A stretch of 10,832 bases of DNA, from positions 1 through 10,832 of the forward strand of contig CANRFS010000036.1 of assembly GCA_947629965.1 (NCBI GenBank), written 5' to 3'. This document shows, piece by piece, positions 1 to 6,262 of the stretch (within the stretch, counting starts at the first letter, position 1; every line of letters begins with the position of its first letter). Position numbers and translations under genes: made by a program. The notes below the pieces were generated by a model, which searched no databases, was not told the origin of the DNA, and worked only from the letters and a program-made list of their open reading frames with translations. The stretch is from an uncultured Clostridia bacterium (lineage in GTDB: Bacteria > Bacillota > Clostridia > TANB77 > CAG-508).

Positions 1-36
1 TAAAAATAATAAAGATAATTTTTTGAAAACTTTCAT
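1..36 (-). CDS. 5' end of a gene with a signal-peptide-like start (partial)
   Basis: Only the first 12 codons are in the window, reading M-K-V-F-K-K-L-S-L-L-F-L. The ATG is the complement of 34-36. It is preceded on the minus strand by a near-perfect ribosome binding site (AAGGAGG, complement of about 42-48) at normal spacing, which is the main reason to call a gene here. A basic start (K2, K5, K6) followed by a hydrophobic stretch is what an export signal or a membrane anchor looks like, so the product is probably secreted, a lipoprotein or membrane-bound; the cleavage site lies outside. A TATAAT on the minus strand (complement of 64-69) could be its -10 box, but no good -35 is seen. It is divergent from the ABC exporter operon. 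Function cannot be told from 12 residues. Confidence 0.6.
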   Translation of the reverse strand, partial: MKVFKKLSLLFL

Positions 37-192
37 GTTATTCCTCCTTAAAAAATTTATATTATTATAATTTGTTTTTTTAAAAATTTTTATACAAAAT
101 TTTTATTTTTTTTACATAATTTGATTTTATTTGACAATATTAAATATTTAGGATTATGCAAATTTAATAATATATAAAGTATAAATAGATAC

Positions 193-221
193 TTGTCAAT
201 TAATTTGATTACATATATAAT
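193..221 (+). promoter_or_regulatory. Housekeeping-type promoter of the ABC exporter operon
   Basis: TTGTCA at 193-198 (5 of 6 to the -35 consensus) is followed after exactly 17 bases by a perfect TATAAT at 216-221. Transcription would begin near 228, leaving a leader of about 28 nt with the ribosome binding site AGGGGTG (244-250) before the ATG at 256. A second TTGACA at 131-136 lacks a well-placed -10 box. No operator palindrome was recognised between this promoter and the divergent gene at the left edge. Confidence 0.7.
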
Positions 222-255
222 TGTATAAACAATAAATATTATTAGGGGTGAAAAA

Positions 256-1152
256 ATGGGATTAGAAGTAAAAAATGTTAAGAAAAATTTTGGTACAAAA
301 CTTGCAGTAGATAATCTTTCATTTGAAATTAATAAACCAGGCGCTTTTGGACTTCTTGGAACAAACGGTGCAGGAAAAACAACCACAATTAGAATGATAC
401 TTGGAATTATAAAAAAGGATAATGGAACTATTTTATGGAATGGTAAAGAAGTTTCGAGAAAACATGTTAATTTTGGATACTTACCAGAAGAAAGAGGAAT
501 ATATCCAAAAACAAAAGTATATGACCAGTTAATGTATTTTGCAAAATTAAAAGGTATGAAAAAACAAGAAACGGATGAATCTATAAAATATTGGTTAAAA
601 AGGTTAGAGCTAGAGGAATACACATATCTTCAAGCAGAAAAATTATCAAAAGGAAATCAGCAAAAAGTACAATTTATAACAGCAGTTATGCACGATCCAG
701 AACTAATAGTATTAGACGAGCCATTTAGTGGATTAGACCCAGTAAACACAGAAATTTTAAAAAATGTAATGATAGATTTAATAAACAAGGGAAAATACAT
801 AATAATGTCTAGTCATCAAATGAATTCAATAGAAGAATTTTGCACAGATTTAGTAATACTAGATAGAGGAAAAACAGTGCTAAAGGGAAATTTAAATGAT
901 ATAAAAAATAGCTATAAATCTAACAAAATGGAAATACAATCACTAGAAAATATAGACAAATTAATCGAGAGTTTAGGACTAAAAATAATATTTTCAAAAG
1001 ATAATAATTACGAAGTAGAAATAAAAGATGAAGAAGAAGGCTATAAATTATATAATTTACTTGCAAAAGATAATATTAAAGTAAATAAATTTGAACTAAA
1101 AAAACCAAGTTTGCATGATATATTTATAGAGAAAGTAGGTGCAAGCAAATGA
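256..1152 (+). CDS. ABC transporter ATP-binding protein, NatA/YhaQ type
   Basis: This is the cytoplasmic ATPase of an exporter that works with the permease encoded next to it. At 298 aa it has the usual length for NatA-type proteins. Visible motifs are Walker A GTNGAGKTT (residues 35-43), a region GYLPEERGIYP (74-84) at the Q-loop/linker position, signature LSKGNQQ (130-136), Walker B LIVLDEP with D154 and E155, a D-loop SGLDP, and the switch histidine in SSHQ (H187). Residues from about 205 onward form the charged C-terminal extension (DUF4162-like) common in this subfamily. The ATG at 256 has AGGGGTG just upstream. The stop overlaps the permease start (ATGA at 1149), so the two are translationally coupled. 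Known relatives include NatA (sodium efflux in Bacillus) and YhaQ. The substrate here cannot be read from the sequence. Confidence 0.93.
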   Translation: MGLEVKNVKKNFGTKLAVDNLSFEINKPGAFGLLGTNGAGKTTTIRMILGIIKKDNGTILWNGKEVSRKHVNFGYLPEERGIYPKTKVYDQLMYFAKLKGMKKQETDESIKYWLKRLELEEYTYLQAEKLSKGNQQKVQFITAVMHDPELIVLDEPFSGLDPVNTEILKNVMIDLINKGKYIIMSSHQMNSIEEFCTDLVILDRGKTVLKGNLNDIKNSYKSNKMEIQSLENIDKLIESLGLKIIFSKDNNYEVEIKDEEEGYKLYNLLAKDNIKVNKFELKKPSLHDIFIEKVGASK

Positions 1153-2381
1153 GAGATTTAATAACAGTAGCTACATTTACAATAAAAGATATGTTACAAA
1201 GAAAATCATTTATAATATCAACATTAATTATATTAGTGTTAATAGTAGTTGGCTTTAATATACCAAACATTATTAGCAAAATAAAAGGAGATAACGACTG
1301 GAACGATAAAATTTTATTAGTTGATAGTGAAAATATATTTGAAGGAAATCTAGAAGCATTAAATTCAGAAGAATCACCTTATAAATTTATTGTAAAAAAT
1401 GAAAAGATAGATGAGCAAGAAATAAAAAATGAAGTAAGTAGTGGAGAAATAGATAGTTGTTTAGTATTCGAAAAAGGTGACAATGGAATAGTTATTAACT
1501 ATTATGTTGAAAGCACAGTTTCTTATGGAGAAATTCCTGAAGAAGTAATTACATCTTTTGCTAATATTTATAAAAATGTGCAATTATCAAAATTAGGATT
1601 AAGCAATGAACAATTACAAAGTTTAAATATGCCATTTAATATAAACACAATAGAAACAGACGAAAATGCAGCAAGTGGAAATCAATTTGTAATAATGATA
1701 TTATCAATACTATTATTTTATGCAATATACTTCTGTGCATATCAAGTTTCAAGTTCAATAACAACCGAGAAAACATCAAAAATAATGGAAACACTTATAA
1801 CATCTACAAATCCAAGAACAATAGTATTAGGTAAAACAATAGGAATAGGAATTGTAGGATTATTGCAAATAGTATCTATTATGCTAGTGGGAGTTATATC
1901 TGCAGTAAGTTTCTTACCAGAAGGAACGCTAGATGGCTTATTTGACATGACGAATATAACACCAATGCTAGGAATTATAATAGTAGTTTACTTTATATTT
2001 GGATATTTCTTCTATGCTTTGTTATACGCATTAACAGGATCTACTGTAAGTAAACCAGAAGATATAAATTCTGCAAATGGACCAATTGCAATTATAGCCA
2101 TAGCTGGTTTCTATCTAGCATATTTTTCAATGATGAATCCAAGTAGCAATATAAATGTAGTGGCATCTATGCTTCCAATATCATCACCATTTAGCATGCC
2201 ATTTAGAGTAATGATGGGAACAGCAACACCTACTGAATTAATAGGCTCAATACTTATATTATTAGCAAGCATACTAGTAGTAGCTAAAATATCAATTAAA
2301 ATATACTCATCAGCAATATTAAACTACGGAACAAAATTAAGCCTAAAAGACATGATGAAAATATATAAAAATGAGAAATAA
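1149..2381 (+). CDS. ABC-2 type exporter permease, NatB/YhaP type
   Basis: The 410-aa membrane partner of the preceding ATPase. Hydrophobic segments are seen at about residues 20-38, 178-198, 227-253, 271-295, 311-330 and 362-386, i.e. six helices. Between the first and second lies a hydrophilic domain of about 140 residues, expected outside the membrane. This is the ABC2_membrane_3 arrangement of NatB and YhaP. Directly after the second helix is EKTSKIMETLITS (207-219), the conserved cytoplasmic coupling region of the family. The start overlaps the ATPase stop by four bases (ATGA), so a two-gene operon is firm. The likely role is export of sodium, a drug or a peptide; the choice is open. No convincing terminator follows, so transcription may continue into the HAD gene 47 bp downstream. 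Confidence 0.9.
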   Translation: MRDLITVATFTIKDMLQRKSFIISTLIILVLIVVGFNIPNIISKIKGDNDWNDKILLVDSENIFEGNLEALNSEESPYKFIVKNEKIDEQEIKNEVSSGEIDSCLVFEKGDNGIVINYYVESTVSYGEIPEEVITSFANIYKNVQLSKLGLSNEQLQSLNMPFNINTIETDENAASGNQFVIMILSILLFYAIYFCAYQVSSSITTEKTSKIMETLITSTNPRTIVLGKTIGIGIVGLLQIVSIMLVGVISAVSFLPEGTLDGLFDMTNITPMLGIIIVVYFIFGYFFYALLYALTGSTVSKPEDINSANGPIAIIAIAGFYLAYFSMMNPSSNINVVASMLPISSPFSMPFRVMMGTATPTELIGSILILLASILVVAKISIKIYSSAILNYGTKLSLKDMMKIYKNEK

Positions 2382-2428
2382 AATTTATATGATATAATTC
2401 TAACATAAATAAGAAGAGGAATATTTAT

Positions 2429-3109
2429 ATGATTAAAGCAATTTTTTTTGATTTAGATGATACACTTGTTAATAGTAAAAAAGCAGAATATAATGCAATT
2501 TGTGATTTTAAAAAATTATATAGTGAATTTGATAAAATTAAAGATATAGATTTTGCAAATGTATGGAATAAAATCACAATAGAAATATATGAGGAATATC
2601 ATAGTGGAAAGATATCGTTTGAAGAATTAAGAATAGGAAGAATGAAAGGATTGTTTAGTAATTATTCAATTAATATTTCTGATGAAGAAGCTGAGCAAAA
2701 ATTTAAAGATTATAAAAGCATTTATGAAAAAAATTGGATTTTATTTGATGATGCAAAAGAGGTATTGGAACATTTAAAAAACAAATACAAACTTGTTATA
2801 ATTTCAAATGGAGATGGAAAATGGCAAAGAAAAAAAATAGAGCATATGGGCTTAAATAAATATTTTTCTGATATAATTATTTCAAGTGAAGTTGGATATT
2901 CAAAACCAGAAAAAGAAATTTTTGATATTGCATGTAAGATGGTTGATTTAAAACCAGCAAATTGTGTAATGATAGGAGATAAATTGAAAGTAGATATACA
3001 AGGAGCTTTAAATGCTGGAATGCAAGCAATTTGGGTTAATCGAAAGAAAGAAAAATTAAGTTATGAATATCAAATTAAAGAGCTAAATGAACTTACCAAA
3101 TATTTGTAA
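2429..3109 (+). CDS. HAD-superfamily hydrolase, YjjG-like nucleotidase group
   Basis: A complete 226-aa cytoplasmic phosphatase of HAD subfamily IA. Motif I is FDLDDTLVNS with nucleophile D8 and acid/base D10. Motif II is ISNGDG with S126 and N127. Motif III lysine is K159 in GYSKPEKEIF. Motif IV is MIGDKLKVD with D184 and D189. A helical cap domain occupies about residues 15-100 between motifs I and II. The pattern SNG...Q..KI...GL..YF followed by SE-VG-SKPE-EIF is typical of the YjjG/pyrimidine 5'-nucleotidase and phosphoglycolate-phosphatase-like group. The substrate is therefore probably a small phosphate ester such as a (non-canonical) nucleoside monophosphate, but this is inference. GAAGAGGA lies before the ATG. 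TATAAT at 2393-2398 could be a -10 box, but no good -35 accompanies it. Confidence 0.88.
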   Translation: MIKAIFFDLDDTLVNSKKAEYNAICDFKKLYSEFDKIKDIDFANVWNKITIEIYEEYHSGKISFEELRIGRMKGLFSNYSINISDEEAEQKFKDYKSIYEKNWILFDDAKEVLEHLKNKYKLVIISNGDGKWQRKKIEHMGLNKYFSDIIISSEVGYSKPEKEIFDIACKMVDLKPANCVMIGDKLKVDIQGALNAGMQAIWVNRKKEKLSYEYQIKELNELTKYL

Positions 3110-3143
3110 AGAAAAGTAAAAATGTATATAGGGAGATGATAAT

Positions 3144-3596
3144 ATGGATAATGAAAAATTAAAATATGTTAATGCAGAAAATTGCCCAGCAGATGCAATA
3201 AGAGAATACATTGAAAAAATTATTAGTTCTCAAAAAAAGTATTTAGAAAAAGGAGAAAAAATACCAGATGAATTATTGATACCACAAGAGATAATATTAT
3301 CTCAAAAAAATATGGAGTTTCTAATAAATAGCAAATTAGTAGATTATATAGGTGCAGGAGAAACAGGAAATGAAGTACAATTTTATTGGAAAAAAACAGA
3401 TGAGTTACCTGCATTAGAATTAAGGGCAGAAAGAAGAGAAGATGGTAAATTTATATTGTCATATATAAGAGAAGAGGCAAGTAAAGATAAAAAGGAATTT
3501 GTTTGGGACAAAAAAACAGAGGAAGGTAAAAAAGGAACAATAGTTGTATCTAAAACCCAAGATGCTTTAGAAGATATATATGATATGGACAGATAA
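3144..3596 (+). CDS. Hypothetical 150-aa soluble protein
   Basis: I do not recognise this family. The ATG at 3144 has GGGAG (3131-3135) upstream, and the frame is open for 150 codons with the same AT-rich codon use as its neighbours, so it is very likely a real gene. The protein is highly charged and has no signal peptide or membrane helix. Residues about 15-65 look helical. The C-terminal part (about 70-145) alternates aromatic/hydrophobic and charged residues (VQFYWKK, LELRAERR, FILSYIREE, EFVWDKK, GTIVVSK), which suggests a mainly beta-strand fold. It starts 34 bp after the HAD gene in the same direction and probably shares its transcript. It does not carry the amphipathic C-terminal tail seen in the downstream gene group. 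Confidence 0.65.
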   Translation: MDNEKLKYVNAENCPADAIREYIEKIISSQKKYLEKGEKIPDELLIPQEIILSQKNMEFLINSKLVDYIGAGETGNEVQFYWKKTDELPALELRAERREDGKFILSYIREEASKDKKEFVWDKKTEEGKKGTIVVSKTQDALEDIYDMDR

Positions 3597-3711
3597 AATA
3601 TTGCTGTTTGACAGTATTATTTTAGTAAGTTTGGTTGCATTTATATTTAAGTCAGACTTATTAACAACTAGTAGTATCAACTATATGGAATATCTAATTG
3701 GAGAAAGTTAG
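3580..3711 (+). CDS. Possible 43-aa single-span membrane protein
   Basis: A short frame overlaps the end of the 150-aa gene by 17 bases. It starts with ATG at 3580 and ends with TAG at 3709-3711. It encodes a charged start (MIWTDK), one hydrophobic stretch LLFDSIILVSLVAFIF (about residues 8-23) and a polar tail, so a small one-pass membrane protein is plausible. In favour: it fills most of an otherwise empty 137-bp gap and looks coding in composition. Against: no clear ribosome binding site (only TTTAGAAG upstream), short length, and no family recognised. Translation would depend on coupling to the preceding stop. Confidence 0.3.
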   Translation: MIWTDKILLFDSIILVSLVAFIFKSDLLTTSSINYMEYLIGES

Positions 3712-3733
3712 AAAGATTACAGGGAGAAAATAG

Positions 3734-3949
3734 ATGAATTTTAATGTAACATCAAAAGAGAAGAGAGAAAGTATAAAAAATGATTATAATATAATTGCCG
3801 AAGAATATTCAGCAGAATTACAATATATAATAAAAGCTGATGGGGATTCAGCACAAAATCAATATTGGCTAAATGAGGGAATAATAGGTTATTCATTTAG
3901 TGATGATAAAAAATTTTCAAAAATATTAAGGAGAGTTATTTATGAATAA
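3734..3949 (+). CDS. Hypothetical 71-aa protein, possibly a gene remnant
   Basis: Starts at ATG 3734 behind AGGGAG (3720-3725) and ends with a stop that overlaps the start of the isochorismatase-family gene by 8 bases, so it is probably translated and coupled to it. The first 30 residues (with KNDYNIIAEEYSAEL) resemble the leading helix of class I SAM-dependent methyltransferases. However, the glycine-rich SAM-binding motif that should follow is absent, and the rest (QYWLNEGIIGYSFSDDKKF) is unlike that fold. It may be an internally deleted relic, a chimera, or an independent small protein. The methyltransferase resemblance is weak and is my inference. Confidence 0.45.
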   Translation: MNFNVTSKEKRESIKNDYNIIAEEYSAELQYIIKADGDSAQNQYWLNEGIIGYSFSDDKKFSKILRRVIYE

Positions 3950-4424
3950 ATTATTATTAGTAATAGATGTGCAGAATGATTTTATAAATAACAATACAAA
4001 GATGACTATGCAGAAAATACAAGACTTAATTAATTCTCATGAATATAAAAATATAGTATTCACAAAATTTATTAATAATGAAAATAGTATTTGGTATAAA
4101 AAATTGAATTATAAAGGATGTCTAACAGAAGAAGGAAGAAATATTCCAATAGATACAGGAAAACATTTTGTAATTAATAAAAACATATATTCTGCATTAA
4201 ACGAAGAATTAATTAGTTATATAAAGTCCAATAAAATAGATGAAATATACTTATGTGGTTTTGATACAGATGCTTGTATATATAAAACAGCATTGGATAT
4301 GTTTGAAAACAACTATAATGTATATGTACTAAAGGATTATTGCATGAGCCATAAGGGACTTGAACTACATAATGTTATGATAGAAAATTTAAAGAGATTA
4401 ATTGGTAAAAATAAAGTAGTATAA
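3942..4424 (+). CDS. Isochorismatase-family cysteine hydrolase
   Basis: A 160-aa enzyme of the isochorismatase-like hydrolase superfamily, which includes nicotinamidases, N-carbamoylsarcosine amidases and isochorismatases. The catalytic triad is complete: D9 in LVIDVQNDF, K80 in VINKNIYSAL, and C112 in LCGFDTDACIYKT. The segment GFDTDACI followed by TALDMFENNYNVYVLKDYC is the standard nucleophile region, with the helix and strand that carry it. It is a little shorter than a typical nicotinamidase (about 180-210 aa), and the metal-binding Asp-x-His set of nicotinamidases is not obvious, so a general amidase or related hydrolase is more likely than PncA. AAGGAG lies inside the end of the preceding 71-aa frame, giving translational coupling. 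No pathway partner is visible. Confidence 0.88.
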   Translation: MNKLLLVIDVQNDFINNNTKMTMQKIQDLINSHEYKNIVFTKFINNENSIWYKKLNYKGCLTEEGRNIPIDTGKHFVINKNIYSALNEELISYIKSNKIDEIYLCGFDTDACIYKTALDMFENNYNVYVLKDYCMSHKGLELHNVMIENLKRLIGKNKVV

Positions 4425-4440
4425 ATATCGAGGTGCATTT

Positions 4441-4646
4441 ATGTTTTGGCTTGAGCAAATAATGGGGGTAATAGCCCTAATAATATTAAATTTTATGCAA
4501 TATCTGGAATCATATCGACTATATTAGAATTAATATTTGCTATTGTTGCTATATATAGATTTGATTTAAGAAAAGGACAAGAAAGTGAAAAAAATAAAAA
4601 TATAAAAAATGCACATTGGGGAAGTAAAAGAAGAAATATTAATTAA
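4441..4646 (+). pseudogene. Small membrane-protein gene broken at a G5 run
   Basis: A good ribosome binding site (GAGGTG, 4430-4435) precedes ATG 4441. The frame begins MFWLEQIM and then meets a run of five G (4464-4468). Continuing in this frame gives only 28 aa (stop TAG 4525-4527). Shifting back by one base at the G run opens a frame to TAA 4644-4646. That frame encodes a hydrophobic helix (SGIISTILELIFAIVAIY) followed by a basic, hydrophilic end (RFDLRKGQESEK ... WGSKRRNIN). The downstream frame has no start codon of its own and is closed by a TGA just before the join. The natural reading is therefore one gene of about 68 codons that has lost one G. Alternatives are a sequencing error in the homopolymer or programmed -1 slippage. 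No family was recognised. Confidence 0.5.
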
Positions 4647-4675
4647 AGAAGAAATTTTTAAAGAGGAGAATCAAT

Positions 4676-5998
4676 ATGATTAAAGAATTAAAAGAAGTTT
4701 TAAAAAAAGAAGCCGAACTAAATGGTGATATGGAAAAAGTTAATTTAATAGAAGTTGCAACTACTATATCGTATCTGGGATATACTTTCACAGAAGCAAT
4801 AAAAAAGTTAAAAGAGGCAGGGGTAACTATTATTTTAACCGAAGAAGAAAAAGAAAGAAGATTCGAAGAAATTAAAAAAGCTCATAAAACAATAGAAGAA
4901 GGTTTCGATAATGCAGTATTCTATGACAATGGATTAACAAATGGCAAAGTAAATATGAAAAGTTTTGAGAGTACATCTGATATTATAATGGTGCATAAAA
5001 CAGATTATGCACCTAAAAATGATAGGATAGAATCAAGATATTCAGGAGGAGTATTACATGATTGTAGTGTAATACTCGGCGGAGAAAAATATGATTTTAC
5101 TTGTAAATCTGGAAGAGATACTGTACATCTTTCAGCAAATCATGAAGTGGGTGCTAATAATGGTGGGAATTGGAACAAAATGAAATATGCTGTAATAATA
5201 CCTTTTGACGATTTGAAAAAATATAGTAAAATAGAAAGTGCAAACTCAGTTGATACATATACAAGAGGTGCTGTAAAGTTAACAGAAAACTCATATATAT
5301 TGTGTCCTAAAGGTGAAAGTGGTGCTATTCAAAAAGAAAACCCAACTGTAACAGTAATTGAATATGAAGGGGAATTTGTTCAAGGTTATGCAAATATGCT
5401 AATTTCAGAATTAGGATATAAGTTAGAATTTGGAAATGATTACGGATTTAACGATTCGAAGCAAGCAAACAAATATTTTGACATTATGAAAAATGAGGGC
5501 CTTACTATGCAAAGTCATTTTTGGTCCGAAGATAAAGAAAGAGAGACAGAATTAGGATTTGTGTACCAAATTGTAAGTTTAATGAAATTAATTAGCGATA
5601 AACAATTAATAGAAAAGATAGATAGAGAACAACTAATAGCTGATTTAAATTCACAATATTTTTTTGAATTAGTAAATAGTGTTTTTAGAAATGATTCTCC
5701 ATATTATAATGAATTTATAGAAGAACTTAAAAAAATAGGAATAAATATTAGTTTAGAAGGTATAAAAAATGCTTTTGAATCTCATAAAGATGAAGATGGT
5801 TGTTTGGATATGCCTTATGAATCAATTGTAACAAGTTATATGTTGGATGCTATCATAGGAAGAAATAAGGAAATAATCACGGCAAAAGATATAGCAGAGG
5901 CAGATAAAGACAATAACACTGCATCATCAGAAATATATAAGGCAAGTAATCATTTATATATTCACAAAGAACATGAAAAACATATTGAGGAACAATAA
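4676..5998 (+). CDS. Hypothetical 440-aa protein of the KDIAEADK group
   Basis: A long intact frame behind AGAGGAG; I do not recognise a named family. Residues 1-75 are helical and highly charged. A central block at about 100-215 looks like a folded domain: VHKTDYAPKNDRI, then a C/D-containing stretch, then TVHLSANHEV (149-158), an N/G-rich turn (160-165), KYAVIIPFDDL (170-180) and DTYTRGAVKL. It contains H107, H128, H151 and H156 as possible functional residues. Residues 235-395 are mostly helical. ITAKDIAEADK (401-411) recurs almost exactly in the 583-aa protein downstream. There is no signal peptide or membrane helix. After the TAA the frame stays open for 18 more codons encoding a basic amphipathic tail like those of the neighbours (5999-6055), so this protein may be a shortened version. 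Confidence 0.75.
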   Translation: MIKELKEVLKKEAELNGDMEKVNLIEVATTISYLGYTFTEAIKKLKEAGVTIILTEEEKERRFEEIKKAHKTIEEGFDNAVFYDNGLTNGKVNMKSFESTSDIIMVHKTDYAPKNDRIESRYSGGVLHDCSVILGGEKYDFTCKSGRDTVHLSANHEVGANNGGNWNKMKYAVIIPFDDLKKYSKIESANSVDTYTRGAVKLTENSYILCPKGESGAIQKENPTVTVIEYEGEFVQGYANMLISELGYKLEFGNDYGFNDSKQANKYFDIMKNEGLTMQSHFWSEDKERETELGFVYQIVSLMKLISDKQLIEKIDREQLIADLNSQYFFELVNSVFRNDSPYYNEFIEELKKIGINISLEGIKNAFESHKDEDGCLDMPYESIVTSYMLDAIIGRNKEIITAKDIAEADKDNNTASSEIYKASNHLYIHKEHEKHIEEQ

Positions 5999-6055
5999 AG
6001 AACAAAATTGAAGAAATTATTCATTAAATTCTTCGGAAAAAGCTCAGCTAAATAA
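5999..6055 (+). pseudogene. In-frame C-terminal tail cut off from the 440-aa gene
   Basis: Directly after the TAA stop at 5996-5998, and in the same frame, lie 18 codons ending in TAA 6053-6055: R-T, then KLKKLFIKFFGKSSAK. The segment is basic and amphipathic, and resembles the ends of the 151-aa and 583-aa proteins. It has no start codon or ribosome binding site. The likely history is a nonsense change (for example CAA or GAA to TAA) that removed the tail. Regulated stop readthrough is a less likely alternative. Confidence 0.5.
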
Positions 6056-6164
6056 ACAAGCTAGTATTTTTTATTACAATTTAATTATAAATCAATTAAA
6101 TTTTTGTTACAAAATACAATAATATAACTTAATATGATAATATTATAATGTATATTTATATAAA

Positions 6165-6230
6165 GTTGGAGGCATTAGAAAACTAATTAATAAAATCGGG
6201 AAATTTTTCAAAGGTAAATGTGAAAAATAG
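6165..6230 (+). pseudogene. Relic of a deleted paralogue: C-terminal tail only
   Basis: Codons at 6165-6227 followed by TAG (6228-6230) encode VGGIRKLINKI then GKFFKGKCEK. Aligned with the last 21 residues of the 583-aa protein, 15 of 21 positions are identical. The frame is closed by a TAA just upstream of 6141 and has no start codon, so only the end of a gene remains. It lies 32 bp before the 583-aa gene. The surrounding 263-bp gap (5999-6262) otherwise holds AT-rich sequence, with TATAAT at 6144-6149 but no matching -35 box, and no convincing terminator. Confidence 0.65.
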
Positions 6231-6262
6231 AAATAATATATTAAACGAAGGGGGAAAATTAG

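Noticed and set aside
90..623. 177-aa frame on the minus strand opposite the ABC ATPase
   Set aside because: It is antisense to a protein with all ABC motifs, is low-complexity and hydrophobic as expected from the complement of AT-rich coding DNA, and matches no recognised family.
5996..5998. Reassigned stop codon (alternative genetic code) to explain the tail behind TAA
   Set aside because: TAA ends other intact genes in the window at the expected places, so a code change is not supported.
6104..6149. Promoter for the 583-aa gene from TTGTTA (6104) and TATAAT (6144)
   Set aside because: The spacing between the two boxes is about 34 bp, far from the required 16-18, and no better -35 was found.
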